33,947 nucleotides of DNA from Aeolococcus sp050734155. Lineage in GTDB: Bacteria > Chloroflexota > Dormibacteria > Aeolococcales > Aeolococcaceae. This document shows, in pieces, positions 15,219 to 23,215 of the stretch (position 1 is its first letter; every line of letters begins with the position of its first letter). The stretch covers positions 1 through 33,947 of the forward strand of contig JBOHUD010000016.1 in NCBI GenBank assembly GCA_050734155.1, given 5' to 3'. Made by a program: the position numbers and the translations under genes. The notes beneath the pieces are model-generated. The model was given only the letters and a program-made list of their open reading frames with translations, was not told where the DNA came from and made no database searches.

Positions 15219-16922
15219 ATGGCTGCCACTGTCCGACTCGCTGGAAGCGCACGGCTTCATCCCGGTCTCGCCGATTTCGCCACCGCCCGGCCGCTGACCC
15301 GCGCGGAGCTGGGAGCCCCTGCGGTCGTGACCGTGCACCTGCGCGAGTCGCCGCACACCGATACTCTCGCCGTGGCCCTGGCGCGACAGCAGCACACGCC
15401 GGTGCAGTCGCGCCGCTATGCCAACGCTGCCGAGCTGATCCGCAACCACCGTGCCCGGCCCGGTGACATCGCGGAAGTGATGGGTTGGGCGACGGCGGCA
15501 GGATTGCGCGTGCGCCGCCCCGACACCGCCACAACCACAGTCGACGTCAGCGGATCGGTGGGTGCGCTGGCGCGGGCCTTCGCTGTCACCCTGGAGAGCC
15601 GGCGCGTGCGCAACCCGGTCACCGGGGCGCTCACCGTGTATCGCGATCACCGCGACGAGCTGAGCGTGCCCGCCGCTCTCGACGGGATCGTCACCGCCGC
15701 GCTGGGGCTGAGCAACCGTCCCGTCGCCCGGGCGCGCCTTGCCCTGCTCCCTCGCGGCCTGGGTCCGTCGCACACCTACGGCGCCGAGGAGCTGGCACGC
15801 ATCTATGACTTCCCGGTCCTTCCCAACGGCGGCGCGGGGACGCGGATCACAGTCGGCATCGCCGAGCTGGGTGGCGCCGTGCACCGGCCCGACCTCGCTG
15901 CCGTCGCCGCCCGCCATCCCGGGCTGCGGGTCGTCGAAGAGGCCGTCCAGGGATGGGGTCCGACATCGGATCCGTTCGGGCCCGACACAGAGGTCGCGCT
16001 CGATTGGCAGGTGATCGCCGGGGTGCTCGCGCACTGTGCGCCGCAGGCCGATGTGCTCATCGTCATCAAGTACGCGCCCAACACCGACCGCGGTTTCAGC
16101 AACCTGGAGGCGTCGTTCGCGACCGACGGGCGCAACTACGCGGCGGTGTCGACCAGCTGGGGGGCGCCCGAAGATCGCTGGACCGGGTCGGCCATGGACG
16201 CCATGGACCGCGCCTTCCAGATGGGGGCGGTGCGGGGCATGGTGCACAGCGTCGCCGCCGGAGACAACGGCTCGACGGATGCGCGCAGCGACGGCCGGCA
16301 GCACGCCGACCACCCCGCCTCCGCGCCCCACGCCGTCGGCTGCGGCGGCACGCGCCTGCTCGCGGATGGCGGCCGGAGGGTTTCCGAAGAGGTCTGGAAC
16401 GAGCTGCGGGCGGGGCAGGGTGCAACCGGCGGCGGGGTCAGCGAGCACTTCGCAGTGCCGCGCTACCAGTCGGCGGCCGGGATCCACCCGGCGTCGGCCA
16501 ACGATGCCCGCGCCGGCCGGGGCGTTCCCGATGTCGCCGGCAACGCCGACCCCCTGACCGGTTACGTGATCCATCATCGCGGCGCCGACCTGGTCGTGGG
16601 CGGGACGTCGGCGGTGGCGCCGCTGATGACCGCGCTGTTCGCCGTGGTCACCGCGGCGACGGGACACCGGCTCGGCAACGTGCTCCCCTCGCTGTACGGG
16701 GCGCGTGAGGTGGGCTTCACCGACGTCACCGCCGGTGACAACGGCGCCTATCCGGCCGCCCCCGGCTGGGACCCCGCGACCGGCCTGGGGGTGCCGGCTG
16801 GCCGCGACCTGTGCGCCGCGCTGAAGACATCGCTGGTGGTCGCGCGCACGCGCTCGGCTGCGAGCGCGTCGCAGCACCCGGTCAACCGAGGTGTGCGCAC
16901 CCACGAGCACGAGCTCGGCTGA
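15219..16922 (+). CDS. S53 family serine-carboxyl peptidase (kumamolisin-like)
   Basis: A 567-residue sedolisin/kumamolisin-type peptidase. Residues 1-165 are the pro-domain, with VHLRESPHTD and the repeated RRYANAAELIRNH / DVSGSVGALARAFAV pattern. The catalytic domain carries the Glu-Asp pair (Glu258, Asp262 in TEVALDW), the oxyanion Asp349 in AGDNGSTD, and the nucleophile Ser464 in GGTSAVAP. The C-terminal calcium site DVTAGDNG and GWDPATGLG is complete, so it should be active after removal of the pro-domain, usually at acid pH. No signal peptide is visible after ATG 15219, although family members act outside the cell. A frame extending further upstream does not supply a credible signal. 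About 40 residues after the calcium site are extra. Confidence 0.92.
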   Translation: MAATVRLAGSARLHPGLADFATARPLTRAELGAPAVVTVHLRESPHTDTLAVALARQQHTPVQSRRYANAAELIRNHRARPGDIAEVMGWATAAGLRVRRPDTATTTVDVSGSVGALARAFAVTLESRRVRNPVTGALTVYRDHRDELSVPAALDGIVTAALGLSNRPVARARLALLPRGLGPSHTYGAEELARIYDFPVLPNGGAGTRITVGIAELGGAVHRPDLAAVAARHPGLRVVEEAVQGWGPTSDPFGPDTEVALDWQVIAGVLAHCAPQADVLIVIKYAPNTDRGFSNLEASFATDGRNYAAVSTSWGAPEDRWTGSAMDAMDRAFQMGAVRGMVHSVAAGDNGSTDARSDGRQHADHPASAPHAVGCGGTRLLADGGRRVSEEVWNELRAGQGATGGGVSEHFAVPRYQSAAGIHPASANDARAGRGVPDVAGNADPLTGYVIHHRGADLVVGGTSAVAPLMTALFAVVTAATGHRLGNVLPSLYGAREVGFTDVTAGDNGAYPAAPGWDPATGLGVPAGRDLCAALKTSLVVARTRSAASASQHPVNRGVRTHEHELG

Positions 16923-16960
16923 TCGCGCCTTTTCGGCGACGGTGGTCGTGGCGGCGCTGC

Positions 16961-16966
16961 TAGTCT
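16961..16966 (+). promoter_or_regulatory. -10 box TAGTCT, leaderless promoter
   Basis: TAGTCT begins 12 nt before GTG 16973, placing the transcription start on the start codon. Confidence 0.5.
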
Positions 16967-16972
16967 CGAGGC

Positions 16973-17695
16973 GTGGACGCCACGCCCCAGACGCCGCCGG
17001 CGGCGTTCATCCCCACGCGGCTGGGGCTGTCAGCGGTGCGCGTGGCCGAGGTCACCGCCGAGCGCGTCGTCGACGATCCTCCCGAGATCCCCTGGCAGCT
17101 CACGCCCCCGGTCGGAGAGATCGCGCTCCAGCTGCGCAGCACCGTGCGTCGCGTGGCCATCGGGGCGGGCCTGGCCCGCGACCAGCAGCTCGTCCTGGCG
17201 GTGCGGCGGCTGCCCGATGTGCCCGCCGTGGTGACCAGCCCGGCCGGCGGCACCTTCATCATCGGCGGTGAGGCCTGGCTCGGGCTCTGCGCCATCGGCT
17301 CACCACCGCCGGGCCAGCCGATGCCGCTCGACTGGATGCTCCACTCCCTGCACCGCTGGTTGCAGCGCGCCCTGCAGCGCTTCGCGGTGATGACCGCAGT
17401 GGAGCGTGTCGAGGGCGCGTGGTGCCCGGGGTTCAGCGACATCGCGGTGAGCGGCCGCAAGCTCGCCGGTCTGGGTTTCAGGGTGACCCGCGATCGCGTG
17501 GTGATGCGGGGTGTCATGGCGGTGCGACCCATGACCGACAGGGACTTCGACGTGCTGGTGCGCTGTCATCGCCTGATCGGAGTCGAGCTGCGCCGCGAGA
17601 GCGCCATCTCGCTGGCCGAAGCCGCCGGCGCTCCCGATCTCGACGTCGCCGCCGCCATCGATGCCCTCCGCGACGTGGTCACCGGAGCGCCGTAG
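16973..17695 (+). CDS. Lipoate-protein ligase A-fold (BPL/LPL) protein
   Basis: A 240-residue protein of the biotin/lipoate ligase fold. The attachment-site motif WCPGFSDIAVSGRKLAGLGF corresponds to the PG-DI-V-GRKIAG signature of LplA-like proteins and supplies the conserved Lys. SPAGGTFIIGG occupies the place of the RRxSGGG nucleotide/lipoate loop, but the leading Arg-Arg is missing. That suggests a divergent lipoate or octanoate transferase or an amidotransferase rather than a standard ligase. RVVMRGVMAVRP follows, as in the family's later strand. The start GTG fits a leaderless promoter. It stands alone between the peptidase and the EAL gene. Confidence 0.78.
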   Translation: MDATPQTPPAAFIPTRLGLSAVRVAEVTAERVVDDPPEIPWQLTPPVGEIALQLRSTVRRVAIGAGLARDQQLVLAVRRLPDVPAVVTSPAGGTFIIGGEAWLGLCAIGSPPPGQPMPLDWMLHSLHRWLQRALQRFAVMTAVERVEGAWCPGFSDIAVSGRKLAGLGFRVTRDRVVMRGVMAVRPMTDRDFDVLVRCHRLIGVELRRESAISLAEAAGAPDLDVAAAIDALRDVVTGAP

Positions 17696-17751
17696 CAGTC
17701 CTGGGCGAACTGCCTGGTGGCACCCATCGCCCACGCGCAGCGATTCTGGGG

Positions 17752-17757
17752 TAGGGT
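17752..17757 (+). promoter_or_regulatory. -10 box TAGGGT before the EAL gene
   Basis: TAGGGT begins 17 nt before ATG 17769, giving a leader of only about 5 nt. The same hexamer is found at 2912 and 27048. Confidence 0.45.
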
Positions 17758-17768
17758 GACAGCTGCCG

Positions 17769-18701
17769 ATGCCGAGCACCGTCCCAGCACCCTTTGAAGC
17801 ACTCTTTGCCGGCTCCAGCGAGGGCGACCGCGCTGCCGTCGACCTGCTCTGCAAGCTCGTCGACACCGACAGCGACGTCCTCCTCGAGGTGAACGGCAGG
17901 CGCGTGCCGCTGCCCGCGTCGCTGCGCTCGCTGCTGCAGCGCGCCGTCGATCATCTGCGCCGCGGCGACGACATCCGACGCTCCTTGGGAAGAGCGCCGG
18001 CGCGCACGCTGCTGCAACCGGTGGTGCATCTGGTGACCACGCGGGCTGCCGGCTACGAGGCGCTCAGTGATCTCTCCACCCGGGATCTGCGGGGAGCGGA
18101 CAGCTGGTTTCGCGACGCCGCCGTGCTCGGGCTCGGCGAGGAGTTCGAGCTGGTGCTGCTCAGCCTGGCCCTCGAAGAGCTGCGCACCCTGCCGGAGACG
18201 GTGTACCTCTCGGTCAACGTGTCCCCGACGGTGGCGATGTCCGCGCACCTTCCCGTCCTGCTCCGCCAGGTCGACGGGCACCGCCTGGTCCTCGAGCTCA
18301 CCGAGCACATGCCCGTCGACGACTACGGTGCGCTCAACGCGGCCCTGAAGCGGCTGCGTCGCCGCGGCATCCGGGTGGCCGTCGATGATGCCGGAGCGGG
18401 GTTCTCCAGCCTCAACCACATCCTCCTGATCCGCCCCGAGATCGTCAAGCTCGATGTCTCGCTGATCCGCGACGTGGACAGCGACGTCGCCCGGCGCTCA
18501 CTGGTGAGCGGGCTCTGCCACTTCAGCGCCGAGATCGGTGCTGACTGCGTCGCCGAGGGCGTCGAGACGGACGCCCAGGCACGCACCCTGCGCGACCTCG
18601 GAGTCACCTACGGCCAGGGCTGGCACCTCGGTCCACCGCGGCGGCGGCGCAGCCGCCGCGGCGCTGTGCCGGTCACGGGATCGCCGCGGGCTCTGCGCTG
18701 A
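17769..18701 (+). CDS. EAL-domain c-di-GMP phosphodiesterase with divergent N-terminus
   Basis: A 310-residue protein. The EAL domain (about 80-290) keeps its catalytic residues: E97-A-L99 in GYEAL, Asn in LSVNVSP, Glu in LELTEH, Asp-Asp in VAVDDAGAGFSSL, Lys in EIVKLDVS, Glu in AEGVET and Gln in GQGWHLG. It should therefore hydrolyse c-di-GMP. There is no GGDEF domain. Residues 20-75 (DVLLEVNGRRVPLPASLRSL, then LLQRAVDHLRRGDD) resemble the stretch before the helix-turn-helix of small excisionase/antitoxin-type regulators, but the HTH itself is absent. The C-terminal RRRRSRRG is encoded within a strong hairpin. The 3' end overlaps the convergent TadE-like gene by 29 nt. Confidence 0.88.
   Translation: MPSTVPAPFEALFAGSSEGDRAAVDLLCKLVDTDSDVLLEVNGRRVPLPASLRSLLQRAVDHLRRGDDIRRSLGRAPARTLLQPVVHLVTTRAAGYEALSDLSTRDLRGADSWFRDAAVLGLGEEFELVLLSLALEELRTLPETVYLSVNVSPTVAMSAHLPVLLRQVDGHRLVLELTEHMPVDDYGALNAALKRLRRRGIRVAVDDAGAGFSSLNHILLIRPEIVKLDVSLIRDVDSDVARRSLVSGLCHFSAEIGADCVAEGVETDAQARTLRDLGVTYGQGWHLGPPRRRRSRRGAVPVTGSPRALR
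18636..18661. terminator. 10-bp GC hairpin between convergent genes
   Basis: CCGCGGCGGC (18636-18645) and GCCGCCGCGG (18652-18661) form a perfect 10-bp stem with a 6-nt loop. It lies in the last codons of the EAL gene and just past the stop of the convergent TadE-like operon. It could stop transcription from either side, although there is no U tract. Confidence 0.42.
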
Positions 18702-19209
18702 CCCACGGCCCCCGCACGCAGTGGTCGCGCGCCGCCGTGGTCGCACCCACCACCGCCGCAGCGTAGTAGACACCCCGCACCACCACGGTCTCGCCGAAGA
18801 GCGGCAGCGGCAGGTGCACCGTCTTCTCGACCGAGGCATAGACGGCGCAGCCGTCGGTGACGCAGCGCACGCCGTTGCCCCTGGGCTGAGGGCTGTCGGC
18901 GGTCTCCGCCGCGCCACTCGACGCCGTCAGCTGCGCCGACTCGTCGCCCACCTGCGTGCAGCCGCGCTCGAACACCATCAGCCCACCGCTCCCGCCCAGG
19001 TCAACGAGGTGGTCACTCTGCCCGTAGAGGTACTTGGGGTCCACCGAGTTGGCACCGGCCTGGGCGGCGTTCTGCGCGGCCGCCTGCACACGCGCGGACC
19101 ACACGTACAGGTCGGCACCGTCGGCGACGAGCACCACGATCGCAAACAGGAAGAGGGCGAAGCCCAGCGCGAGCATCATGATCATCTGGCCACGCTGGCC
19201 GCCGCTCAT
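18673..19209 (-). CDS. TadE/TadG-like pseudopilin, third gene of operon
   Basis: A 178-residue protein starting MSGGQRGQMIMMLALGFALF, with a membrane helix at about 8-30. This is the class III pseudopilin layout of TadE/TadG minor pilins: a short polar lead with RGQ, then a hydrophobic helix. The rest is a small exported domain with four or five cysteines. It would sit in the membrane with its C-terminus outside, as part of a tight-adherence (Flp) type pilus. The usual TadE glutamate after the polar lead is missing, so it is nearer to TadG-type N-termini. ATG 19209 overlaps the stop of the preceding gene (ATGA). Confidence 0.72.
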   Translation of the reverse strand: MSGGQRGQMIMMLALGFALFLFAIVVLVADGADLYVWSARVQAAAQNAAQAGANSVDPKYLYGQSDHLVDLGGSGGLMVFERGCTQVGDESAQLTASSGAAETADSPQPRGNGVRCVTDGCAVYASVEKTVHLPLPLFGETVVVRGVYYAAAVVGATTAARDHCVRGPWVSAEPAAIP

Positions 19210-19796
19210 TGCCGGAAGGGAGGCGGAATCGCCTCCGCCGTGGCCGCGATGGTGGGGTTCCAGGGGATCGCCCAGGCCAGCGGAGTGCGGGAGAAGTCGA
19301 GGCTGGCGGAGGCGGTGCAGCGCACCACCGCCAGCCCTGCCGGCGGGTCGAGCACGGTGTCGAGGTGGTGCACCTCGCACTCGATGTAGGAGTCACGCGC
19401 GGCCCCGAGCGGGGTTCCGTCTCGCGAGCACAGCGGATGGGAGCCGGCTCCGCGCTGGGCTGGGAAGACCAGGAAACGGCGGTAGCTCATGGTTCCGTAG
19501 AAGGTCTCTGCCGCGAAGCGGCACCCCTTGGGCAGCCCGGACGTGTCCAGTGAGTCGGCGGCGCCGGCGGTCTGGGCGCAGCAGGTGGTGCCGTTGGCGT
19601 CCACCGCCAGCCGCGGCGCCTGGAAGAACGACTCCGCGGCCAGCTTGGTGGCGGCGTCCATCTCCTGCTGCGCCTCAACCTGCACCATGATCGCCATAAA
19701 GACGCTGATCAGGGCGAGCAGGATGGGAATCACGATGGCCGTCTCGATGACGGCCTGCGCATCCATCTCCCGGTGGCGGCGGCACGCCCGCCTCAC
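19206..19796 (-). CDS. TadE-like pseudopilin, second gene of operon
   Basis: A 196-residue protein. After a basic lead comes MDAQAVIETAIVIPILLALI, the TadE signature (polar A-x-x-E-x-A, with the conserved Glu, then a membrane helix at about 18-40). An exported domain with about six cysteines follows. GTG 19796 overlaps the stop of the first gene (GTGA). An internal ATG ten codons later (19766) is an alternative start that keeps the signature. Role as for its neighbours: a minor pilin or surface-structure subunit. No TadA, TadB/C or flp gene is in the window, so partners must be elsewhere. Confidence 0.78.
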   Translation of the reverse strand: MRRACRRHREMDAQAVIETAIVIPILLALISVFMAIMVQVEAQQEMDAATKLAAESFFQAPRLAVDANGTTCCAQTAGAADSLDTSGLPKGCRFAAETFYGTMSYRRFLVFPAQRGAGSHPLCSRDGTPLGAARDSYIECEVHHLDTVLDPPAGLAVVRCTASASLDFSRTPLAWAIPWNPTIAATAEAIPPPFRQ

Positions 19797-20416
19797 GGCG
19801 CGAATCGCAGGGTGTGGCTGGTGGCGGAGATGTCGATCGGGATCTCACCGGCGTGCCAGCCGAGACCGCTCAGCGGCGGCACCAGCGACGCCAGGAAACC
19901 GATGACGTGGACTGTGACAGTGGGCGGATCACCGCAGCGCGGCGTGGCCGGCAGCGGCGGCGCCGGACAGGGTGGTGCTGGAGCCGAGGTCTCGTCGCAC
20001 ACGGCCACGGTGCGTGCGCCGAAAAGCAGCTCGACTCGGTCTGGGGTCGGCGGGCAGCGCGCGAACGGACCGCCACCTCCCGACGTTCCGCTCGGTGGCG
20101 AGCAGGGACCACCGGCCGGGTCACACCAGGCGACCACGGTGGTGCCGAACATCGCCGGCTGCAACTGGGTGCGGATGGCGCCGAGCAGAACCTGCGCTGA
20201 CGGGGTCGCCTCGCTCTGAGGCGAGTTGGCGGCGGCCGCGGCGAGTCGCACCGCCTGCTCCGCGGCGGACACCGACGCGCTCGTCTGGATCGCCCACAAC
20301 CCGGCGTCGATGGCGGCAAAGAAGCAGAGGAAGAAGAGGGGCGCCACGAAGGCGAACTCGAGTGTGGCCTGTCCCCTGTGTGCGGCGGCGCAGCGACGCG
20401 ACCCTCGCCCTCCCAT
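19793..20416 (-). CDS. TadE-like pseudopilin, first gene of operon
   Basis: A 207-residue protein with RGQATLEFAFVAPLFFLCFF at residues 14-33, a textbook TadE/TadG N-terminus with the Glu in TLEFA. The helix is followed by a Ser/Ala-rich segment and an exported domain containing Pro/Gly-rich loops with several cysteines. It begins at ATG 20416. Another ATG at 20424 overlaps the -10 box and is less likely. First of three coupled genes, transcribed leftward. Confidence 0.82.
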   Translation of the reverse strand: MGGRGSRRCAAAHRGQATLEFAFVAPLFFLCFFAAIDAGLWAIQTSASVSAAEQAVRLAAAAANSPQSEATPSAQVLLGAIRTQLQPAMFGTTVVAWCDPAGGPCSPPSGTSGGGGPFARCPPTPDRVELLFGARTVAVCDETSAPAPPCPAPPLPATPRCGDPPTVTVHVIGFLASLVPPLSGLGWHAGEIPIDISATSHTLRFAP

Positions 20417-20422
20417 GCCCGC

Positions 20423-20428
20423 ATGGTA
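20423..20428 (-). promoter_or_regulatory. -10 box TACCAT, leaderless promoter of the TadE operon
   Basis: On the minus strand TACCAT reads 20428 to 20423 and begins 12 nt before ATG 20416. It is the same hexamer and spacing as at 2126-2138. Confidence 0.5.
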
Positions 20429-20463
20429 GGCAGCTGTGCCGGGGACTTTGGGGCCTGTCCGCC

Positions 20464-21621
20464 TCAGGCAGGCAGGACGATGAAGGTGAGGTCGTCGGGT
20501 TGCATCGGCCTGACGGTGACGGGGTTGGCGGGCTGGTCTGTGCGCGGATCCACCAGCGTCATCCAGCCGCCGCTCCTGAAGTACTCGAGCACGTAGGGGC
20601 CGCCCACGGGAACGGCGGCGATCGAGAAGTCCCCGGTGGCGCTGGAGGTTCCGTAGTAGAAGGGTCCGCTGGTCGCGTAGCCGCTGGAGAGCTGGGTGAA
20701 GTGCGTGCTCAGGCGGACCCGGCCGGCGGCGCCGTGACCAGCCGCGTCGACCAGCGTCCCGAAGACCGCCTGCGGCGCGCTCAACAATCCACGTGCGGTG
20801 CGGGCCTGGGCGGTGGAGCCGTATCCGTTCACCAGCCGCTGCAGGGTGGCGCGCGCCCCCTGGTAGTCCAGCGAGCCGGCCTCGAAGCTGGCCGCGGCGA
20901 GCAGGGTGGCGGGGTACGCGGCCCGCGCCGCTGCGGCGCCGCCGTGGGCCGAGGCGTCATCGAGCAGGGTGATTGCATCGGGTGCTCGATCGGCGGCCAC
21001 CAGCTGGGCGGCCGCGGTCACCTCGTCGGCAGCCCGCAGCGAGGCGATGGTGGCCGTGAGCGAGCTGGGCAGCGGTCCCTGCGCAGCCTCGTCGAGCCGT
21101 CGCAGCGCCAGCTCCGCCTGGCCCTTCTTCACTGCCGACCTGGCTGCGTCGATGAGGATCTGGGCGCGCGCCCTGGCCGCCTCGGCAAGCAGCGCAGGCT
21201 GCCGGACCACGCGCAGGGCGGCCACCGCGGAGTCGACGTCGCCGCCCGCGGCGAGCTTCGTCGCCCAGGCGATCCTGGCGAGCTGGGCGTCGTGCTCGGC
21301 CGCTCCGGGCGCACCGGGGTCGAGCACCAGCAGGATCCCGCTCCGTCCGGCCACGGCCTCGTCGAGGCTCACCGCCTGGGCGGGATCGCCCGCGGCCAGC
21401 GCCGCCGTCGCCGCGGTGCGGCCATCCTCGGCGGCAGCGCGGCCGCCGAGCAGGACGCCGAGCACGATCCCCGCCAGGGCCAGTGGAGTGATCGTCCGTG
21501 CCCCATGGGGCAGCCGCCGTCGCCGCCGGGCGGTGTCCAGCGCGGCTGCCGGCGGGGGCGGGGGTGGGGGCGGGAGGGGCTCGGTGGAGATCCCCCCGGT
21601 CGCCCAGGGCGGGATGTGCAT
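20464..21621 (-). CDS. Pro-rich one-TM protein with helical repeats and C-terminal beta domain
   Basis: A 385-residue protein of unknown function. The N-terminus (about 1-45) is proline-rich and includes nine consecutive prolines. A basic stretch and one membrane helix (about 47-65) follow. Residues 70-290 are Ala-rich amphipathic helices in repeated pairs, such as TAALAAGDPAQAVSLDEAVA and ARIAWATKLAAGGDVDSAVA, suggestive of TPR-like repeats. The last 90 residues look like a small beta-sandwich of the carboxypeptidase-regulatory type (GDFSIAAVPVGGPYVLEYF). The helical repeats are probably outside the cell. ATG 21621 was chosen over upstream in-frame starts that lie antisense to hutH. It is divergent from the hut operon, but nothing indicates a functional link. 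Confidence 0.66.
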   Translation of the reverse strand: MHIPPWATGGISTEPLPPPPPPPPAAALDTARRRRRLPHGARTITPLALAGIVLGVLLGGRAAAEDGRTAATAALAAGDPAQAVSLDEAVAGRSGILLVLDPGAPGAAEHDAQLARIAWATKLAAGGDVDSAVAALRVVRQPALLAEAARARAQILIDAARSAVKKGQAELALRRLDEAAQGPLPSSLTATIASLRAADEVTAAAQLVAADRAPDAITLLDDASAHGGAAAARAAYPATLLAAASFEAGSLDYQGARATLQRLVNGYGSTAQARTARGLLSAPQAVFGTLVDAAGHGAAGRVRLSTHFTQLSSGYATSGPFYYGTSSATGDFSIAAVPVGGPYVLEYFRSGGWMTLVDPRTDQPANPVTVRPMQPDDLTFIVLPA

Positions 21622-21633
21622 GGCGATGCTGAG

Positions 21634-21639
21634 ACGATA
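21634..21639 (-). promoter_or_regulatory. -10 box TATCGT for the Pro-rich protein gene
   Basis: TATCGT reads 21639 to 21634 on the minus strand, 18 nt before the ATG at 21621, giving a leader of about 6 nt. Confidence 0.35.
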
Positions 21640-21676
21640 GCGGAGCGCGTTCGTACGATCGGCCGCGACGGAGGGG

Positions 21677-21682
21677 TACCCT
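21677..21682 (+). promoter_or_regulatory. -10 box TACCCT before hutH
   Basis: TACCCT starts 15 nt before ATG 21692, leaving a leader of 2-4 nt. The whole divergent region to the minus-strand gene is only 70 nt. No HutC/HutP-type site was recognised in it. Confidence 0.42.
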
Positions 21683-21691
21683 GCCGCCGCC

Positions 21692-23215
21692 ATGGTGGTC
21701 CTCGACGGCACGCCGCTCCGCATCGATGACGTGGTCACCGTCGCCCGCGACGGCGCCGCCGTCGAGGTTGGCGATGAGGCGAGGCGGCGCATGGCTCCGT
21801 CGCGCGCCGTCGTCGAGGCGCTGGACAGCACCGACAGCATCGCCTACGGCGTCACCACCGGATTCGGCGCCCTGGCCGATCGTGCCGTGGCAGCCGAGGA
21901 CCGGGCCGCGCTGCAGCGCCGGGTGGTGCTCAGCCACGCCTCCGGCATGGGCACACCGCTCGACGCCGAGATCGTCCGCGGGATGATGCTGCTCCGGGCC
22001 CGCACCCTCTGTGCGGGCTATTCGGGGGTGCGACCTCTGCTGCCCGAGTCGCTGGCGGCCCTCCTCAACAGCGGCCTGGTCCCCTGGGTCCCGGAGCACG
22101 GCTCCCTGGGCGCGTCCGGGGATCTCGCCCCGCTGGCCCACGCCGGCGCCTGCCTGCTCGGCGAGGGCTGGGTGTGGGACGGCTCGGTGCGCCGGCCGGC
22201 CGCCGCCGCGCTCGCCGAGCACGGTCTGGAGCCGATCAGCGTGGGCCCGCGCGAGGGTCTGGCGCTGATCAACGGTACCGACGGCATGAGCGCGGTGCTG
22301 GCCCTGGCGGTGGCGGACCTCGACGACCTGCTCCGTGCCGCCGACGTGGTGGCCGCGATGAGCGTCGAGGCGCTGCTGGGCACCACCACTGCGTTCGGCG
22401 AACGCGCTGTGGCCCTGCGGCCGGCGCCGGGGCAGGCGGCCAGCGCCGCCAACCTGCGCGCGCTCCTGGCGGACAGCGCGCTGGTGGCCTCACACCGCCA
22501 ATCCCATCACGCCGTCCAGGACCCCTACTCGCTGCGCTGCACTCCCCAGGTCCACGGGGCGGGACGCGACGTGCACGGTTTCGCGCGCCTCTGCGTCGAG
22601 CGTGAGCTCGAGGCGGTCGTCGACAACCCCATGGTGCTCGACTCCGCGATGGTCAGCGGCGGCAACTTCCACGGCCAGGCGCTCGCCTACGCGGCGGACA
22701 TGCTCGCCAGCGTGTGTGCCGACGTGGCGGCGATCAGCGAGCGCCGCCTCGACCGGCTCGTCGATCCCGCCCGCTCCCGCGGCCTGCCCGCGTTTCTCAC
22801 CGCCAACCCCGGGCTCAACAGCGGGCTGATGATCGCCCAGTACGCCGCCGCCGCGATGGTGGCCGAGCTGCGCGCCGCCGCCACCCCGATCGCGGTGCAG
22901 AGCATGTCGACGAGCGCCGGCCAGGAGGACCACGTGTCGATGGGGTTCAGCGCCGCCATGCGCACCCGTCGCAGCGTGCTCACCCTGCGCATGGTGCTCG
23001 CCGCCGAGCTCGTCGCCGCCGCCCAGGCATTGGAGCTGCGCGCCCCGCTGCGCCCGGGAGCGGCGACGGCGGCGGTGGTGGGGTCGCTGCGGGAGCGGGT
23101 CGCGCACCTCGATGATGACCGCGTGCTTGCCGGAGATCTCTCCGCGGCGGTGGAGTGGCTGCGCGAGCGGCGCTGGCACGACGCGCTGGCGGGCACCGTG
23201 GGCGCGTTGCGGTGA
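21692..23215 (+). CDS. hutH: Histidine ammonia-lyase
   Basis: A 507-residue histidase, first step of histidine degradation (L-histidine to urocanate plus ammonia). The Ala141-Ser142-Gly143 triad in GSLGASGDLAPLAH forms the MIO electrophile by self-cyclisation. YGVTTGFG and the conserved block NGTDGMSAVL are present, as are QDPYSLRCTPQVHG and SSAGQEDHVSMG-like (STSAGQEDHVSMGF) motifs. Length matches the family. Its stop overlaps the hutU start, making it the first gene of a compact hutHUGI operon. Confidence 0.97.
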   Translation: MVVLDGTPLRIDDVVTVARDGAAVEVGDEARRRMAPSRAVVEALDSTDSIAYGVTTGFGALADRAVAAEDRAALQRRVVLSHASGMGTPLDAEIVRGMMLLRARTLCAGYSGVRPLLPESLAALLNSGLVPWVPEHGSLGASGDLAPLAHAGACLLGEGWVWDGSVRRPAAAALAEHGLEPISVGPREGLALINGTDGMSAVLALAVADLDDLLRAADVVAAMSVEALLGTTTAFGERAVALRPAPGQAASAANLRALLADSALVASHRQSHHAVQDPYSLRCTPQVHGAGRDVHGFARLCVERELEAVVDNPMVLDSAMVSGGNFHGQALAYAADMLASVCADVAAISERRLDRLVDPARSRGLPAFLTANPGLNSGLMIAQYAAAAMVAELRAAATPIAVQSMSTSAGQEDHVSMGFSAAMRTRRSVLTLRMVLAAELVAAAQALELRAPLRPGAATAAVVGSLRERVAHLDDDRVLAGDLSAAVEWLRERRWHDALAGTVGALR

